Positions 1-9,112 of a stretch of DNA of 64,000 nt are shown here, piece by piece. The stretch is from Vibrio stylophorae. Lineage in GTDB: Bacteria; Pseudomonadota; Gammaproteobacteria; Enterobacterales; Vibrionaceae. The first letter of the stretch is position 1. Each line of letters opens with the position of its first letter. Both the position numbers and the translations under genes were made by a program. The notes beneath the pieces were generated by a model that saw only the letters and a list, made by a program, of their open reading frames with translations, had not been told where the DNA came from and did no database searches. Where the stretch lies: NCBI RefSeq assembly GCF_921293875.1, contig NZ_CAKLDI010000002.1, positions 1 to 64,000 of the forward strand, in the 5' to 3' direction.

Positions 1-1635
1 TTTATCAATCCTAGTCAGCTTATTTCAGAGCTTGGCGCAACTGCGCTCAATTCAGAACAAAGCATGGCCAAAGATCGACAAAAGAAATCCCGCGCACTTG
101 CGCAAAGTCATGTCAATCAACAATTACTCAGTGCCCATGGTTTAGGTACCCCCCCAACCATGCCTGATGAAGCTGATCAGATTGTGGTTTCACCCGCCAG
201 CTGGGCAGGGATCATTGACCAAGCACTGGCGCCACCGCGAACCCGCAAAAATTACCAAAAGGCAATGGTCGCAATTAGCGGCACCAAAGCCATTATCGAA
301 ACGCGATCATCAAAGTCGATCATGACGGTCGATGATTTAATGACCTTGTTTGCGCTCTTTACCATGACGGTGCAATACCATGAGCATCATATGGATGATT
401 ATGAATTGCAAAGCCGTGGCATGAGTAACAAAACTCCCGTATACATTACGGATATTTTGACGTTGCGCGGTAAAAAAGACAGTGGGCCAGCACGCGACAG
501 CATTCGAGATAGTATCGATCGTATTGAATTTACCGATTTTCAATTGCATGAACTCACAGGGCGCTGGCTCAGTGAAAATATGCCTGAGGGTTTCAAAAGT
601 GATCGTTTCCGGTTTTTAGCGCGAACCATTACCGCATCTGAAGAAGCGCCGACACAAAATAGTGACGGTGAAATTCGCATCAAACCTAATTTGTACATTT
701 TGGTCTGGGAGCCTTCATTTTTTGAAGAGCTACTGACCCGTGATTATTTCTTCTTGTTCCCGCCAGAAATTCTGCGCCAACATACCTTGGTCTTTCAGCT
801 CTATACCTTTTTCCGTAGCCGTATGGCTCGTCGGCAGGAGGACAGTATGTTACTGAGCGAGCTGAACCAAAAGATGGCGCGGCAAATCGAATGGCGCCGT
901 TTTTCAGCAGACTTGATCCGTGAGTTGCGTAAGCTGGCCAAAGGAGACGGACAAGGCGATCTCTTTGCCGTTAATTTATGGGGATATCATCTCACCATCA
1001 GTACCCTTGAAGTGCAGGGCAAAGTGGATTATCAAATGGATATTCGCTCGGATGTCGATGAGGTGATCCGTTATTCGCGCGCGAAAACAACCAACCAAGG
1101 AAAGCGCAATATGGCGCCAACCTTACCCAATCCACTTCGCAACGAGATCCTTTCATCTCGCGAACTGGATCAGCTTGCCGAAATTATCGATGGTGAGTTT
1201 GAACCCATTGTACGCACGGGGCCTCGCCCTGGCGGTCGTTTAGGTCGTCGCGTGAAATTACGTAAGCATGTGGTTGAGATTAATGCGGATGAAATTACCA
1301 TAGTGCTTACCAAATATACCTCGGAAGAGGCGATGCAACGCAGTATTCGCGCGCTTTCTGCCATTAGTGGGCATAGCGTCAATGCGATTAGCGAAGAGTG
1401 CCACGCATTGATGGAAAAACTAGAATGGCTCAAAGTTGGTGATGAAGTAGTGAGCTACGACACCCTCAGTCGTACCGTTGAGCTATACAACCAACAGCCG
1501 CACGATCGCCATCTATCTATTGAATCGTTAATCTCTGGTTTAGCTGTGCGCCGTAAGATCTGCCAGTCGATCCACCAAGGGGATCTCAATGGTCAAGTGA
1601 TGAAAGCACTTGATGATATGAGTGCAGGTCAATAA
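1..1635 (+). CDS. rctB: Chromosome II replication initiator RctB (5' end outside window)
   Basis: RctB binds iterons and 39-mer sites at the origin of Vibrionaceae chromosome II and opens it for replication. The reading frame is open from base 1, so the ATG at 64 is internal. 544 residues are visible against about 658 in Vibrio cholerae, so roughly 115 N-terminal residues lie upstream. I recognise long stretches nearly identical to the V. cholerae protein, such as FINPSQLISELGAT at the window edge, DSIDRIEFTDFQLHELTGRW, the RSRM region and the C-terminal KALDDM. The origin itself, normally upstream of rctB, should lie just left of the window. The stop is TAA at 1633. The phospholipase gene begins 24 bases later. 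Confidence 0.96.
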   Translation, partial: FINPSQLISELGATALNSEQSMAKDRQKKSRALAQSHVNQQLLSAHGLGTPPTMPDEADQIVVSPASWAGIIDQALAPPRTRKNYQKAMVAISGTKAIIETRSSKSIMTVDDLMTLFALFTMTVQYHEHHMDDYELQSRGMSNKTPVYITDILTLRGKKDSGPARDSIRDSIDRIEFTDFQLHELTGRWLSENMPEGFKSDRFRFLARTITASEEAPTQNSDGEIRIKPNLYILVWEPSFFEELLTRDYFFLFPPEILRQHTLVFQLYTFFRSRMARRQEDSMLLSELNQKMARQIEWRRFSADLIRELRKLAKGDGQGDLFAVNLWGYHLTISTLEVQGKVDYQMDIRSDVDEVIRYSRAKTTNQGKRNMAPTLPNPLRNEILSSRELDQLAEIIDGEFEPIVRTGPRPGGRLGRRVKLRKHVVEINADEITIVLTKYTSEEAMQRSIRALSAISGHSVNAISEECHALMEKLEWLKVGDEVVSYDTLSRTVELYNQQPHDRHLSIESLISGLAVRRKICQSIHQGDLNGQVMKALDDMSAGQ

Positions 1636-1659
1636 TCACTAATTGCAAAGGAGTGCAGC

Positions 1660-3891
1660 GTGCGATTTCGTCCCTATTCATGGTTTATTCTAAGTGTTAT
1701 TGCGCTGTTTTCCACGCAAGCGACAGCACGCGAACACGTAGGGCTAGTGCTGAGTGGCGGCGGTGCCAAAGGCGCAGCCCACATTGGGGTATATGAAGTT
1801 TTAGAAGCGAACCGAATACCTGTTGATGTTGTCACCGGGACCTCTATGGGCGCTTATGTCGGCGGCATGATCGCCTTGGGCTATAGTGCAGAAGAGATCA
1901 AAGCACGTACATTTGCCATTGATTGGAACCGCGGTTATTCCGATCGCCCTTCACGAGAAGAACTCACCCTGCGTGATAAGCGCAGCCATGATGAATATCA
2001 AATCCAAACCGATATCGGCTTGTCTCCCAATGGCACCATGCGCGATCGCCCTGGTGCTGTGCTCGGCCAAACCATGGCAGTGTTGCTGCGTCAGGCTGTG
2101 GGGCTACAGCCTGCGGTGGTGAACTTTGATCAATTGGCCATTCCATATCGCGCAGTTGCAACCAATATTGAAACCGTTGAGCCGGTGATTTTAGATGGCG
2201 GCGATCTGGCGATCGCGATGCAAGCGTCGATGTCTGTACCGGGGGCGCTTAAGCCTGTGGTATGGCATGGGCAACGTTTGGTTGATGGCGGCATCGTCAA
2301 CAATATGCCCGTGGATATAGCCAAAGAGCTGGGCGCAGATATCATTATCGCAGTGGATCTTCGAGACAGCTTACTTGGCTATGGCGAACTAAACTCTGCG
2401 ATTAATGTGGTCACTCAGCTCACCACACATATGACCAATTCTGGTACTGATGTGCAGCGTCGTCTGTTAAAGCATGGGCATGATGTGTATTTAACGCCTG
2501 ACGTGGATAACATCACGGCGCCTGAATTTAATAAGATGCAAACGGCTTATGAATCAGGGAAAAAAGCCGCCCAAGCCATGTTGCCAGCACTGCTTGCTTA
2601 TCAGCTAAGCGAGCAAGATTACGCTGTATATCGTCAGCAGCTTAAAGCCAAACATCTGGCTTTGCTCACCCAGCAATCTTTGCATATCACCACAGTTAAA
2701 TTTGATAACCAAACCAAACAAAGTGATGAAGCTTTGGTCCAGCTCTTTGGTTTTGATCAACAGCTGCCGCAAACCCAAGCAGAGATCGAAAAGCGGATTC
2801 GCAGCGTCTATGCGCTCAATGATTACGAAACGATCCGCTATCAAATTCGAAACGATGATCAAGGGAATAATCATCTTGAGGTGCAAGTGGTTGAGAAAAG
2901 TTGGGGGCCGGGTTATCTCAACTTTCGTTTGGCTTTTGAAGATGATTTTGATCAGCGCTCCAATCATGCCATTGGTGCTGAGTATGTGCTGCATGATATT
3001 ACTCGCTATGGCGGCCAATGGTCAGTCGAGGCTTCCTTAGGGAGCTGGAAAAGTGTGGCCACCGATTTTTATTTGCCCTTTGATTATCAGCGTGAGTTTT
3101 ATGCCGGTGTCGGCGCGTCGTTTCGTAATGAAAACCGCCAGTTCTATTTACCGCCGGATGAGCTGCTCGAGTTTCTCAATATCGATTACTCGCAAGCGCG
3201 CGCGTACAGCGAGCTGGGTTGGAATTGGCATCGCTCTGGCAGCATCGCCGTGGGCATTGAAGCGCTTGGCGGGCGAATTGATGTCGATGCGCTGAATCAA
3301 AGCCAAGATTACGATACCCATGGCGCTTACGTCACTTTCCGTTTTGATGATTTGGATAATGTCTTTTTCCCGTCAAAGGGGAGCGCCATCGATTTGACCT
3401 ATGGTCATAGCCGTACGCACGCTGAAGCGCTGTCACAAAGTCAGCGAGAAAGCGTGGATTATTATCAAGTGGATCTGACACAGCCGCTCACCTATGAGCG
3501 GCATACCTTGCTGCTGAAAGGATCCTTTGGCGGCTCAGATTCAGCTGAGTTATTTCCCATCTATGTGCAAGATCTCGGCGGATTTTTAAACCTATCTGGA
3601 TTTAACCGCTATGAGTTGAGCGGTCGCTATAAAGCATTTGTCAGCGCGAGTTATCGCTATCGCTGGTTTGACAACGATTTCGGTATGTTCTCATCGCCGG
3701 TTTATGTTGGCGCATCCATTGAGAAGGGCAATGTTTGGGCTGATGATAGTGACATTTCGTGGAGCAGCGCCCTTGCTGCTGGCAGTGTTTATGTTGGGAT
3801 TGATACCTTCCTCGGGCCTGCTTATCTCGCCTTTGGTTATAACGAGCAAGAACGCAGCAGCCTCTATCTTCTGTTTGGTAACACCTTTTAG
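1660..3891 (+). CDS. Patatin-like phospholipase fused to an outer-membrane barrel
   Basis: A 743-residue exported protein starting at GTG 1660 behind AAAGGAG. Residues 1-23 form a signal peptide. The patatin domain follows at about 27-310: the oxyanion motif GGGAKG at 33-38, the nucleophile motif GTSMG with Ser62, and the DGG catalytic aspartate near 209. This Ser-Asp dyad hydrolyses acyl ester bonds of lipids. Residues 340-410 look like a POTRA domain, and the remainder is rich in alternating beta-strand sequence ending in Phe, like a BamA/Omp85-type 16-strand barrel. This order matches PlpD-type (type Vd) and bacterial RssA-related surface patatins. Whether the lipase domain is displayed, released or kept periplasmic cannot be told. 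The tight spacing after rctB could allow read-through. Confidence 0.88.
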   Translation: MRFRPYSWFILSVIALFSTQATAREHVGLVLSGGGAKGAAHIGVYEVLEANRIPVDVVTGTSMGAYVGGMIALGYSAEEIKARTFAIDWNRGYSDRPSREELTLRDKRSHDEYQIQTDIGLSPNGTMRDRPGAVLGQTMAVLLRQAVGLQPAVVNFDQLAIPYRAVATNIETVEPVILDGGDLAIAMQASMSVPGALKPVVWHGQRLVDGGIVNNMPVDIAKELGADIIIAVDLRDSLLGYGELNSAINVVTQLTTHMTNSGTDVQRRLLKHGHDVYLTPDVDNITAPEFNKMQTAYESGKKAAQAMLPALLAYQLSEQDYAVYRQQLKAKHLALLTQQSLHITTVKFDNQTKQSDEALVQLFGFDQQLPQTQAEIEKRIRSVYALNDYETIRYQIRNDDQGNNHLEVQVVEKSWGPGYLNFRLAFEDDFDQRSNHAIGAEYVLHDITRYGGQWSVEASLGSWKSVATDFYLPFDYQREFYAGVGASFRNENRQFYLPPDELLEFLNIDYSQARAYSELGWNWHRSGSIAVGIEALGGRIDVDALNQSQDYDTHGAYVTFRFDDLDNVFFPSKGSAIDLTYGHSRTHAEALSQSQRESVDYYQVDLTQPLTYERHTLLLKGSFGGSDSAELFPIYVQDLGGFLNLSGFNRYELSGRYKAFVSASYRYRWFDNDFGMFSSPVYVGASIEKGNVWADDSDISWSSALAAGSVYVGIDTFLGPAYLAFGYNEQERSSLYLLFGNTF

Positions 3892-3970
3892 CTGAGTCGT
3901 CTGCGCCATCGCTTTTGATTTTATGCCACTTGCGGCCATACTTTTGAAAAGCGATGGAAAAGGGATGTTC

Positions 3971-4516
3971 ATGAAAGGCGTGATTTTTACGGAATTTCTT
4001 GCGCTTGTGGAAGCGCAATTTGGCCTTGCGATCTGCGATCGTATGTTGGCGCAAGCCGATAGCGATGGGATCTACACCGCGGTGGGTAGCTATGATCATC
4101 GTGAATTGGTCAAGATGGTGGTGATTTTAGGCCGGATCACCGATACCCCAATTGAAGCGCTACAGCAGTTCTACGGCAAAGTGCTGTTTCAACAGTTAAT
4201 CAAAAATTATCCCGAAATGGCTGGGGTCGCCAGCGACTGTTTTCAGTTTATTCAGCAGGTGGAAGCCACCATTCACCTTGAGGTGATGAAGCTATACCCA
4301 GATGCGCAGCCGCCGCGATTTACCTTTGATCATATTTCTGAGCAATCGATGATTTTGCGTTATCACTCTTCGCGCTGTTTGGGCCATGTCTGTTATGGCT
4401 TGATTGAGGGCTGCGCGGAACATTTTGATGAGCGCGTCTCCATTGTCATGACGCCAGTGACCTCGGATCTGAGTGAAGTGCGCTTTGAACTGACCAAAGT
4501 TGAGCATGCGCTGTGA
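3971..4516 (+). CDS. hnoX: H-NOX heme-nitric oxide sensor protein
   Basis: A 181-residue soluble protein of the H-NOX (HNOB) family, which binds NO at a heme and controls a partner kinase. The proximal heme ligand is His102 in VEATIHLEV, and the porphyrin-propionate motif YxSxR is Y131-S133-R135. Pro115 is also present. These numbers match those of the well-studied Thermoanaerobacter H-NOX. I chose ATG 3971 because it follows AAAAGGG and begins with the family's usual MKG. An upstream in-frame ATG at 3923 lacks a good ribosome site. The stop overlaps the GTG of the kinase gene, so the two are translationally coupled. Confidence 0.95.
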   Translation: MKGVIFTEFLALVEAQFGLAICDRMLAQADSDGIYTAVGSYDHRELVKMVVILGRITDTPIEALQQFYGKVLFQQLIKNYPEMAGVASDCFQFIQQVEATIHLEVMKLYPDAQPPRFTFDHISEQSMILRYHSSRCLGHVCYGLIEGCAEHFDERVSIVMTPVTSDLSEVRFELTKVEHAL

Positions 4517-6249
4517 GCGATAGCGAGCAAATTGCGCTGCTTGAGCGGGCGCTTGCGCGGCAAAAAGCATCGAGAATTCAAGCTGAGACCTTGCTTGAGC
4601 AAAAAAGTCGCGATCTTTTTGAGGCCAATAAAAAACTGGAAGCCTTGGCTGAGCAGCTGCGCTATCGCGTGGAAGAAGATGCAGCCGTACTGGCATTAAA
4701 AGCCAATATGGAAAGTTTGTTGCTACGCCAAGGTCAGCTGTTTATTCAGCAAGAGCTCAGTTGCCAGCATTTGCATCAATCCATGGAGCGTTTGGCGAAA
4801 AGTTTGCAGTTATCGGCCTGTTTATTGGTGCTAGAGGAGCCCTTAGGCCCCTATGCTGGCTACTATCAAAGTGGTCATATTCCACTTCATTGGCCATCAC
4901 CGCCGCCATCCTTAAGCCAAGATCTCTGGCAACCCGAGCGCTCACTTTTTTGGCTACCGCTCTATTTTGATGAACAGCAAGTAGGCTGTTTGTGCGCCCG
5001 TATTGATGGCCCGCCAGATTGGATCAAAACCATTCGTCTGCAATTGTCGCTTTTTCGCGATATGGTCAACGGCGCATTGAGTCGCCAGCTGACATTGCAA
5101 AATGCGCAGCAAGCTAAGTTACGTGCAGAAGCCTCTGAGCGCTCCACGCGCGAATTTTTGGCGATGATCAACCATGAGCTGAGAAGTCCATTAAACGGCC
5201 TTCTTGGCGCCGCTGAGTTGCTCTATGACACGACATTAACCTCACACCAAACCAAACTATTGTCGACATGCCGTCAAGCGGGTGAATTGCTGCGCTCTGT
5301 GATTAATGATCTGCTCGATTACAGCAAAATGAATGCCGGTATGATGGAGCTTGTAGCGCGCTCATTTTCGATTCATCAGATGCTCGATAGTGTGAAGGCT
5401 ATGTTTCAGCTTCGCGCCGATGAAAAGCAGCTTGAACTGTCGCTTTGTAGCCATGATCCCATGCCCGAAATGCTGATTGGCGATAGCGATCGAATCTTGC
5501 AAATTATGGTCAACTTAGTGGGCAATGCTTTGAAATTTACGGAGCAAGGCCGCGTACAGGTTGATTGCTATTGGAAAGACGGCCTCACATTTCAGGTAAA
5601 AGATACGGGCGCGGGGATTGCACTGAGTGAGCAGCACAAGTTGTTTCAGCCGTTTCAGCAGGTGGATAGCTCAACCACGCGGCAGCATGAAGGCACGGGC
5701 TTGGGCTTGGCAATTTGCCACCAGCTGAGCCAATTGATGGGCGGACAAATCACCTTGCAAAGCGAGCTGGGGCTAGGCGCTTGTTTTACTGTGCATTTAC
5801 CCCTGCAAGCAGCGTGCAGCACTGGCTCTTTAGATGTGCATCAAGGCCGTTTAGATGACACTGAAACATCATTTGCCGAGCGTCATATTTTAGTGGTGGA
5901 AGATCTCACCACCAACCAATTGATCATCGATATGATGCTCAAAAAGATCAATGTGCCCCATGCAATCGCCAGCAATGGTGTGCAAGCTTTAGAAAAGCTC
6001 GATGCTGAGTCATTTGATTTGGTGCTGATGGATTGTCGTATGCCCGTGATGGACGGCTATGAAGCGACGCGTCAACTGCGTCAAAAGGGGATGATGCTGC
6101 CAGTACTCGCTTTAACTGCAGGAACCACCAAAGAGGAGCGGCAAGCCTGTTTTGATGCTGGCATGGACGATATTCTCACCAAACCCTACCAATTAGAGGA
6201 GCTTAAACGCATGCTCTGCCACTACTTAGGCTCTCCTGCCAAGCGCTGA
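4513..6249 (+). CDS. hnoK: H-NOX-associated hybrid histidine kinase
   Basis: A 578-residue cytoplasmic hybrid kinase starting at GTG 4513 inside the stop of hnoX (GTGA overlap). Order: coiled coil about 5-60, a GAF-like sensor region about 65-195, a dimerisation/phosphoacceptor domain with His221 in FLAMINHELRSP, a HATPase with NLVGNALKF, DTGAGI and GTGLGL, and a receiver domain with Asp507 in LVLMDCRMP. There are no membrane segments, so its signal must arrive inside the cell, consistent with NO-loaded H-NOX inhibiting autophosphorylation as known for HnoK/HahK proteins. Output probably passes to a phosphotransfer protein elsewhere (in Shewanella and Vibrio relatives, c-di-GMP or quorum-sensing circuits). 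No response regulator is adjacent. Confidence 0.92.
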   Translation: MSDSEQIALLERALARQKASRIQAETLLEQKSRDLFEANKKLEALAEQLRYRVEEDAAVLALKANMESLLLRQGQLFIQQELSCQHLHQSMERLAKSLQLSACLLVLEEPLGPYAGYYQSGHIPLHWPSPPPSLSQDLWQPERSLFWLPLYFDEQQVGCLCARIDGPPDWIKTIRLQLSLFRDMVNGALSRQLTLQNAQQAKLRAEASERSTREFLAMINHELRSPLNGLLGAAELLYDTTLTSHQTKLLSTCRQAGELLRSVINDLLDYSKMNAGMMELVARSFSIHQMLDSVKAMFQLRADEKQLELSLCSHDPMPEMLIGDSDRILQIMVNLVGNALKFTEQGRVQVDCYWKDGLTFQVKDTGAGIALSEQHKLFQPFQQVDSSTTRQHEGTGLGLAICHQLSQLMGGQITLQSELGLGACFTVHLPLQAACSTGSLDVHQGRLDDTETSFAERHILVVEDLTTNQLIIDMMLKKINVPHAIASNGVQALEKLDAESFDLVLMDCRMPVMDGYEATRQLRQKGMMLPVLALTAGTTKEERQACFDAGMDDILTKPYQLEELKRMLCHYLGSPAKR

Positions 6250-6995
6250 CGATATTGCTCTGGTGTACAGCCCGCTAAGCGTTTAAACATTTGAATAAAT
6301 GGCGTTGATTGGTGGTATCCCAGCGTGAGTGCGATCTCTTTTACGGATTGGCCGCGGCGCAGCAGTTGTAGCGCATACAAAAATTTTCGTCGCTGACGCC
6401 ATTGGACAAAGCTCAAGCCCAAGGATTGTTGAAAATGACGGGCCAGCGTACGCTCTGTGGTGTGCACGCGTTTTGCCCAGGTCGCGAGGCTGTCTGGGTG
6501 GGTCGGATCGCGTTCAATGGCGCGCAGAATGGGCGTGAGCAACTTATCATCGGACATGGGTAAGTATTGCGAAATGGACTCCGCTTCCATGAGCTGATCA
6601 AGCAGCACTGCGATTAAGCGCTCGGTTTGTGGATCTTGCGCATGGGTGATTTGTGATTCACGAAGATGGGCGATGATCGCTTCAGCAATGGCACTTAAGC
6701 TGAGTAAACAGGTGTCACTTGGCATTTGTAATGCCAAGGGCAGCGCAATATTGACTGAACAATATTGAATGGTGCGGCGAATATAGCTCTCATGGGGTAC
6801 ATTGGGGGGGACCCAGATGGCATATTGCGGCGGCGAGAGAAAACGTTTCCCCTGAGATTTGAGCTCAAGCACGCCACCGCGGATCAGCTGTAGCTGTCCC
6901 CACGGATGATGATGCGCCTGTGTGTAGGTATTAGGCTTAATTATTTCATAGTTAAAGAAGATCTCAGCATCTTCTCTGGATTTTGGATAGTTCAA
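6222..6995 (-). CDS. AraC-family regulator with N-terminal cupin
   Basis: A 257-residue regulator. Residues 20-90 form a cupin-like sensor with HHHPWGQL, and residues 155-250 carry the two helix-turn-helix units of AraC/XylS proteins, with LGYHQSTPFIQMFKRLAGCTPEQYR as the second. The layout resembles NimR-type regulators that control a neighbouring exporter. The only start compatible with the frame is TTG at 6995, because an in-frame stop lies at 7008-7010. A weak AGGGATCGGA sits upstream. The gene diverges from the EamA transporter, with 21-bp-phased repeats between them. Its 3' end overlaps the end of hnoK by 28 bases, in convergent orientation. Effector unknown. Confidence 0.88.
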   Translation of the reverse strand: MNYPKSREDAEIFFNYEIIKPNTYTQAHHHPWGQLQLIRGGVLELKSQGKRFLSPPQYAIWVPPNVPHESYIRRTIQYCSVNIALPLALQMPSDTCLLSLSAIAEAIIAHLRESQITHAQDPQTERLIAVLLDQLMEAESISQYLPMSDDKLLTPILRAIERDPTHPDSLATWAKRVHTTERTLARHFQQSLGLSFVQWRQRRKFLYALQLLRRGQSVKEIALTLGYHQSTPFIQMFKRLAGCTPEQYRQRLAGEPK

Positions 6996-6996
6996 C

Positions 6997-7026
6997 TTGT
7001 CCGATCCCTAACAGGGGTTGTCCGAT
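6997..7026. promoter_or_regulatory. Direct repeat TTGTCCGAT x2, 21 bp apart (probable AraC operator)
   Basis: TTGTCCGAT occurs at 6997-7005 and again at 7018-7026. The start-to-start distance is 21 bp, two helical turns, which is how AraC-type proteins bind through their two helix-turn-helix units. The repeats lie directly upstream of both divergent genes, so binding could repress the regulator and activate or repress the transporter. This is seen in the sequence; the assignment to the neighbouring regulator is inference. Confidence 0.65.
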
Positions 7027-7089
7027 TAGCGATATATGTTGCAAAACATAGCTGTCAGACTAGATCAGGTCAACCGCAATGAGTCTGTT

Positions 7090-8097
7090 ATGAATTTTCT
7101 TCTTCCCTTAATCACAGTGAGCCTTTGGGCTGGCAATGGTATTGTCAATAAACTAGCTGCGCCCATTATTGCGCCTGGCGCGATTGCATTTTATCGCTGG
7201 TTTGTCGCACTTGTGATTTTGTTGCCATTTTGCGCCTATGGTGTTTATCGTCAATGGGCGGTGATCAAACAATGGCTACCGAAATTGTTTTGCCTATCAC
7301 TACTGGGTATGGTGTTTAACCAATCCTTTGGCTATTGGGCGGGGCATTACACATCGGCGACCAATATGGCGCTAATCACATCCATGGTGCCGCTTTTTAG
7401 CTTGTTTTTTAGTGTGTTTTTACTCAATCAAGCGATCACCATGCCTGCGCTACTTGGCACCCTCTGTTCGCTTTTTGGCGTCGGGGTGATGGTCAGTCAA
7501 GGCAACTGGAGTAATTTAATGGCGCAAGGGATGAATGTTGGCGATGGGTTGATGATCCTCGCGTCCCTTAGTTATGGCCTTTACTGCGTTCTTTTACGCC
7601 GCTGGCAAATGCCTTTTGGCAATTGGATGATGGTGTTTTTACAAGGGACTGCGGCGGTGGTGATGCTCTCACCTTTGTGGTGGCTAAGCGACGATACCAT
7701 TCCATCACAACAAGCGATGCCACTGATTGCTTATGCGGCCATTGCTGCATCTGTGATTGCGCCATGGTGCTGGATGAAAGCGATCAATCAAGTGGGGGTG
7801 ACCCAAGCTGCCATGTATATGAACCTAATGCCGATTATTACTGCGGTATTGGCCGCATATACCCTCAATGAGGAGTTGCAGCGTTACCATTATGTCGGTG
7901 GATTGCTGGTGATTGGCGGCGTGCTGATGTTGCAGCAACAAGAGCGTTTAATGCGTCGTATGGCGCGTATTTGGCTGGCGGGTAAAACCAAGATGGGACA
8001 AGAGGCTGAACCGCCACATGAGCCGCAGCAAGCGCCTGTGATGGCGGATGCATCTGTGGATAAACAAGCGGCTATGCCGACAGCGAAAACGGTGTGA
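7090..8097 (+). CDS. EamA/DMT-family transporter
   Basis: An inner-membrane protein of about 335 residues with two EamA repeats (residues about 3-130 and 145-275) and roughly ten hydrophobic segments, followed by a hydrophilic tail of about 50 residues. Drug/metabolite exporters of this family move amino acids, nucleobases or small drugs; the substrate here cannot be told. I prefer ATG 7090 (MNFLLPL) because the hydrophobic segment starts at once; an alternative ATG at 7036 would add 18 residues. Its expression is probably controlled by the divergent AraC regulator. A hairpin terminator follows at 8163. Confidence 0.85.
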   Translation: MNFLLPLITVSLWAGNGIVNKLAAPIIAPGAIAFYRWFVALVILLPFCAYGVYRQWAVIKQWLPKLFCLSLLGMVFNQSFGYWAGHYTSATNMALITSMVPLFSLFFSVFLLNQAITMPALLGTLCSLFGVGVMVSQGNWSNLMAQGMNVGDGLMILASLSYGLYCVLLRRWQMPFGNWMMVFLQGTAAVVMLSPLWWLSDDTIPSQQAMPLIAYAAIAASVIAPWCWMKAINQVGVTQAAMYMNLMPIITAVLAAYTLNEELQRYHYVGGLLVIGGVLMLQQQERLMRRMARIWLAGKTKMGQEAEPPHEPQQAPVMADASVDKQAAMPTAKTV

Positions 8098-8162
8098 TCA
8101 CAGCATGTTCCTTCATGTATATGCATCAAATTGATGCAACGCATATCCTTTATCATTTAAAT

Positions 8163-8186
8163 AGCCCTGCATCGCAGGGCTTTTTT
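8163..8186 (+). terminator. Rho-independent terminator after the EamA gene
   Basis: An 8-bp stem AGCCCTGC/GCAGGGCT with a 3-base loop, followed by a T run. It ends the plus-strand transporter transcript. On the minus strand the U tract is poor. Confidence 0.85.
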
Positions 8187-8218
8187 CATTGTCATGAGAC
8201 GGCCACAAGACGAGCTTG

Positions 8219-8758
8219 TTAGCCTATCCAGCCAGCGCTGAGCAAGATATTGCGGGTCGTTTGCCAAAAGGGACCAATGGCGACAGCCACAAGCGCAGCA
8301 ATACAAAAGAGGCCATGGCTGACTTCACGTACGCGAAGGTGATTGGCAAATAGCGCTTGCAATGCGCGATACACGACAGCGATAGCGCAAAATACAATGG
8401 CATAACCAATGTATTTGCCAGTACTGGAGCTACCAAAAACACCGTAGGGATAGAGTGCATTGGTGATGAAATAGCTGCCAACAACGTAGTATGTCCAGCG
8501 AATCAATGGGTCTTGAATATTGATGCTGTAGCCTGCCACACACAGCAGGAAGAAGCCTGAAAACAAGATCCCAAGTGGGGCCACAATATAAATACCGATC
8601 CCCAGATCTTGCTTGAGTAGCAATAAGGTGAGCCAATCAACCACTCGATATAAGCCATAACAAAGAATGGCGCCGCCCAATACGGTTCGGGTTAAAAAAT
8701 TTGATAAGTCTTCGGCAGCAATCTCTTCTCCGGTGACGACGCGAACGCGTTGAGTCAT
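8219..8758 (-). CDS. Hypothetical inner-membrane protein
   Basis: A 179-residue protein with a short hydrophilic N-terminus (MTQRVRVVTGEE) and about five hydrophobic segments at roughly 25-48, 57-80, 88-105, 114-133 and 147-170. I do not recognise a named family. The start ATG at 8758 follows an AGGATC stretch on the minus strand. It stands alone: the transporter converges from the left and the next gene is on the other strand. No catalytic motif is visible. Confidence 0.75.
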   Translation of the reverse strand: MTQRVRVVTGEEIAAEDLSNFLTRTVLGGAILCYGLYRVVDWLTLLLLKQDLGIGIYIVAPLGILFSGFFLLCVAGYSINIQDPLIRWTYYVVGSYFITNALYPYGVFGSSSTGKYIGYAIVFCAIAVVYRALQALFANHLRVREVSHGLFCIAALVAVAIGPFWQTTRNILLSAGWIG

Positions 8759-9112
8759 CTGATCCTCATTTCGTATTTCTTATTGATATTGTTATTAAAT
8801 AGTACGATTGTATGTAAGAGAGGACAAATTCATTCATGAAAAAACAGACGGTGCGCACATTTGGTCAAGGGAGTCGCTTTCAATAGATGAATCTTTTGTT
8901 GATTTGTGTTGTGTCGGTTTTCATCACATCTCAGTACCACGCAACGAATATCGAAACTAGCCTATATTCAATGGAGATGGACTGGGGCTGATTCTGAATA
9001 AAATGTATGAAAATCAATTGTCTTTGGAGATACGCCGCAATCTGTTGGAAAAAAATAACCAGCGAGAAAGGGGCTATCTATACTGAGCTCATTCTCTATC
9101 AGGAGTGAATCG
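8759..9112. other. Intergenic region, divergent promoters expected
   Basis: 354 bases between divergent genes. I see no reading frame, hairpin or repeat of note. It must hold promoters for both flanking genes, and AGGAG at about 9101 serves the next gene. Confidence 0.5.

Noticed and set aside
8088-8104. TGTGATCACA at the end of the EamA gene as a CRP site
   Set aside because: A CRP site needs TGTGA-N6-TCACA; here the halves touch.
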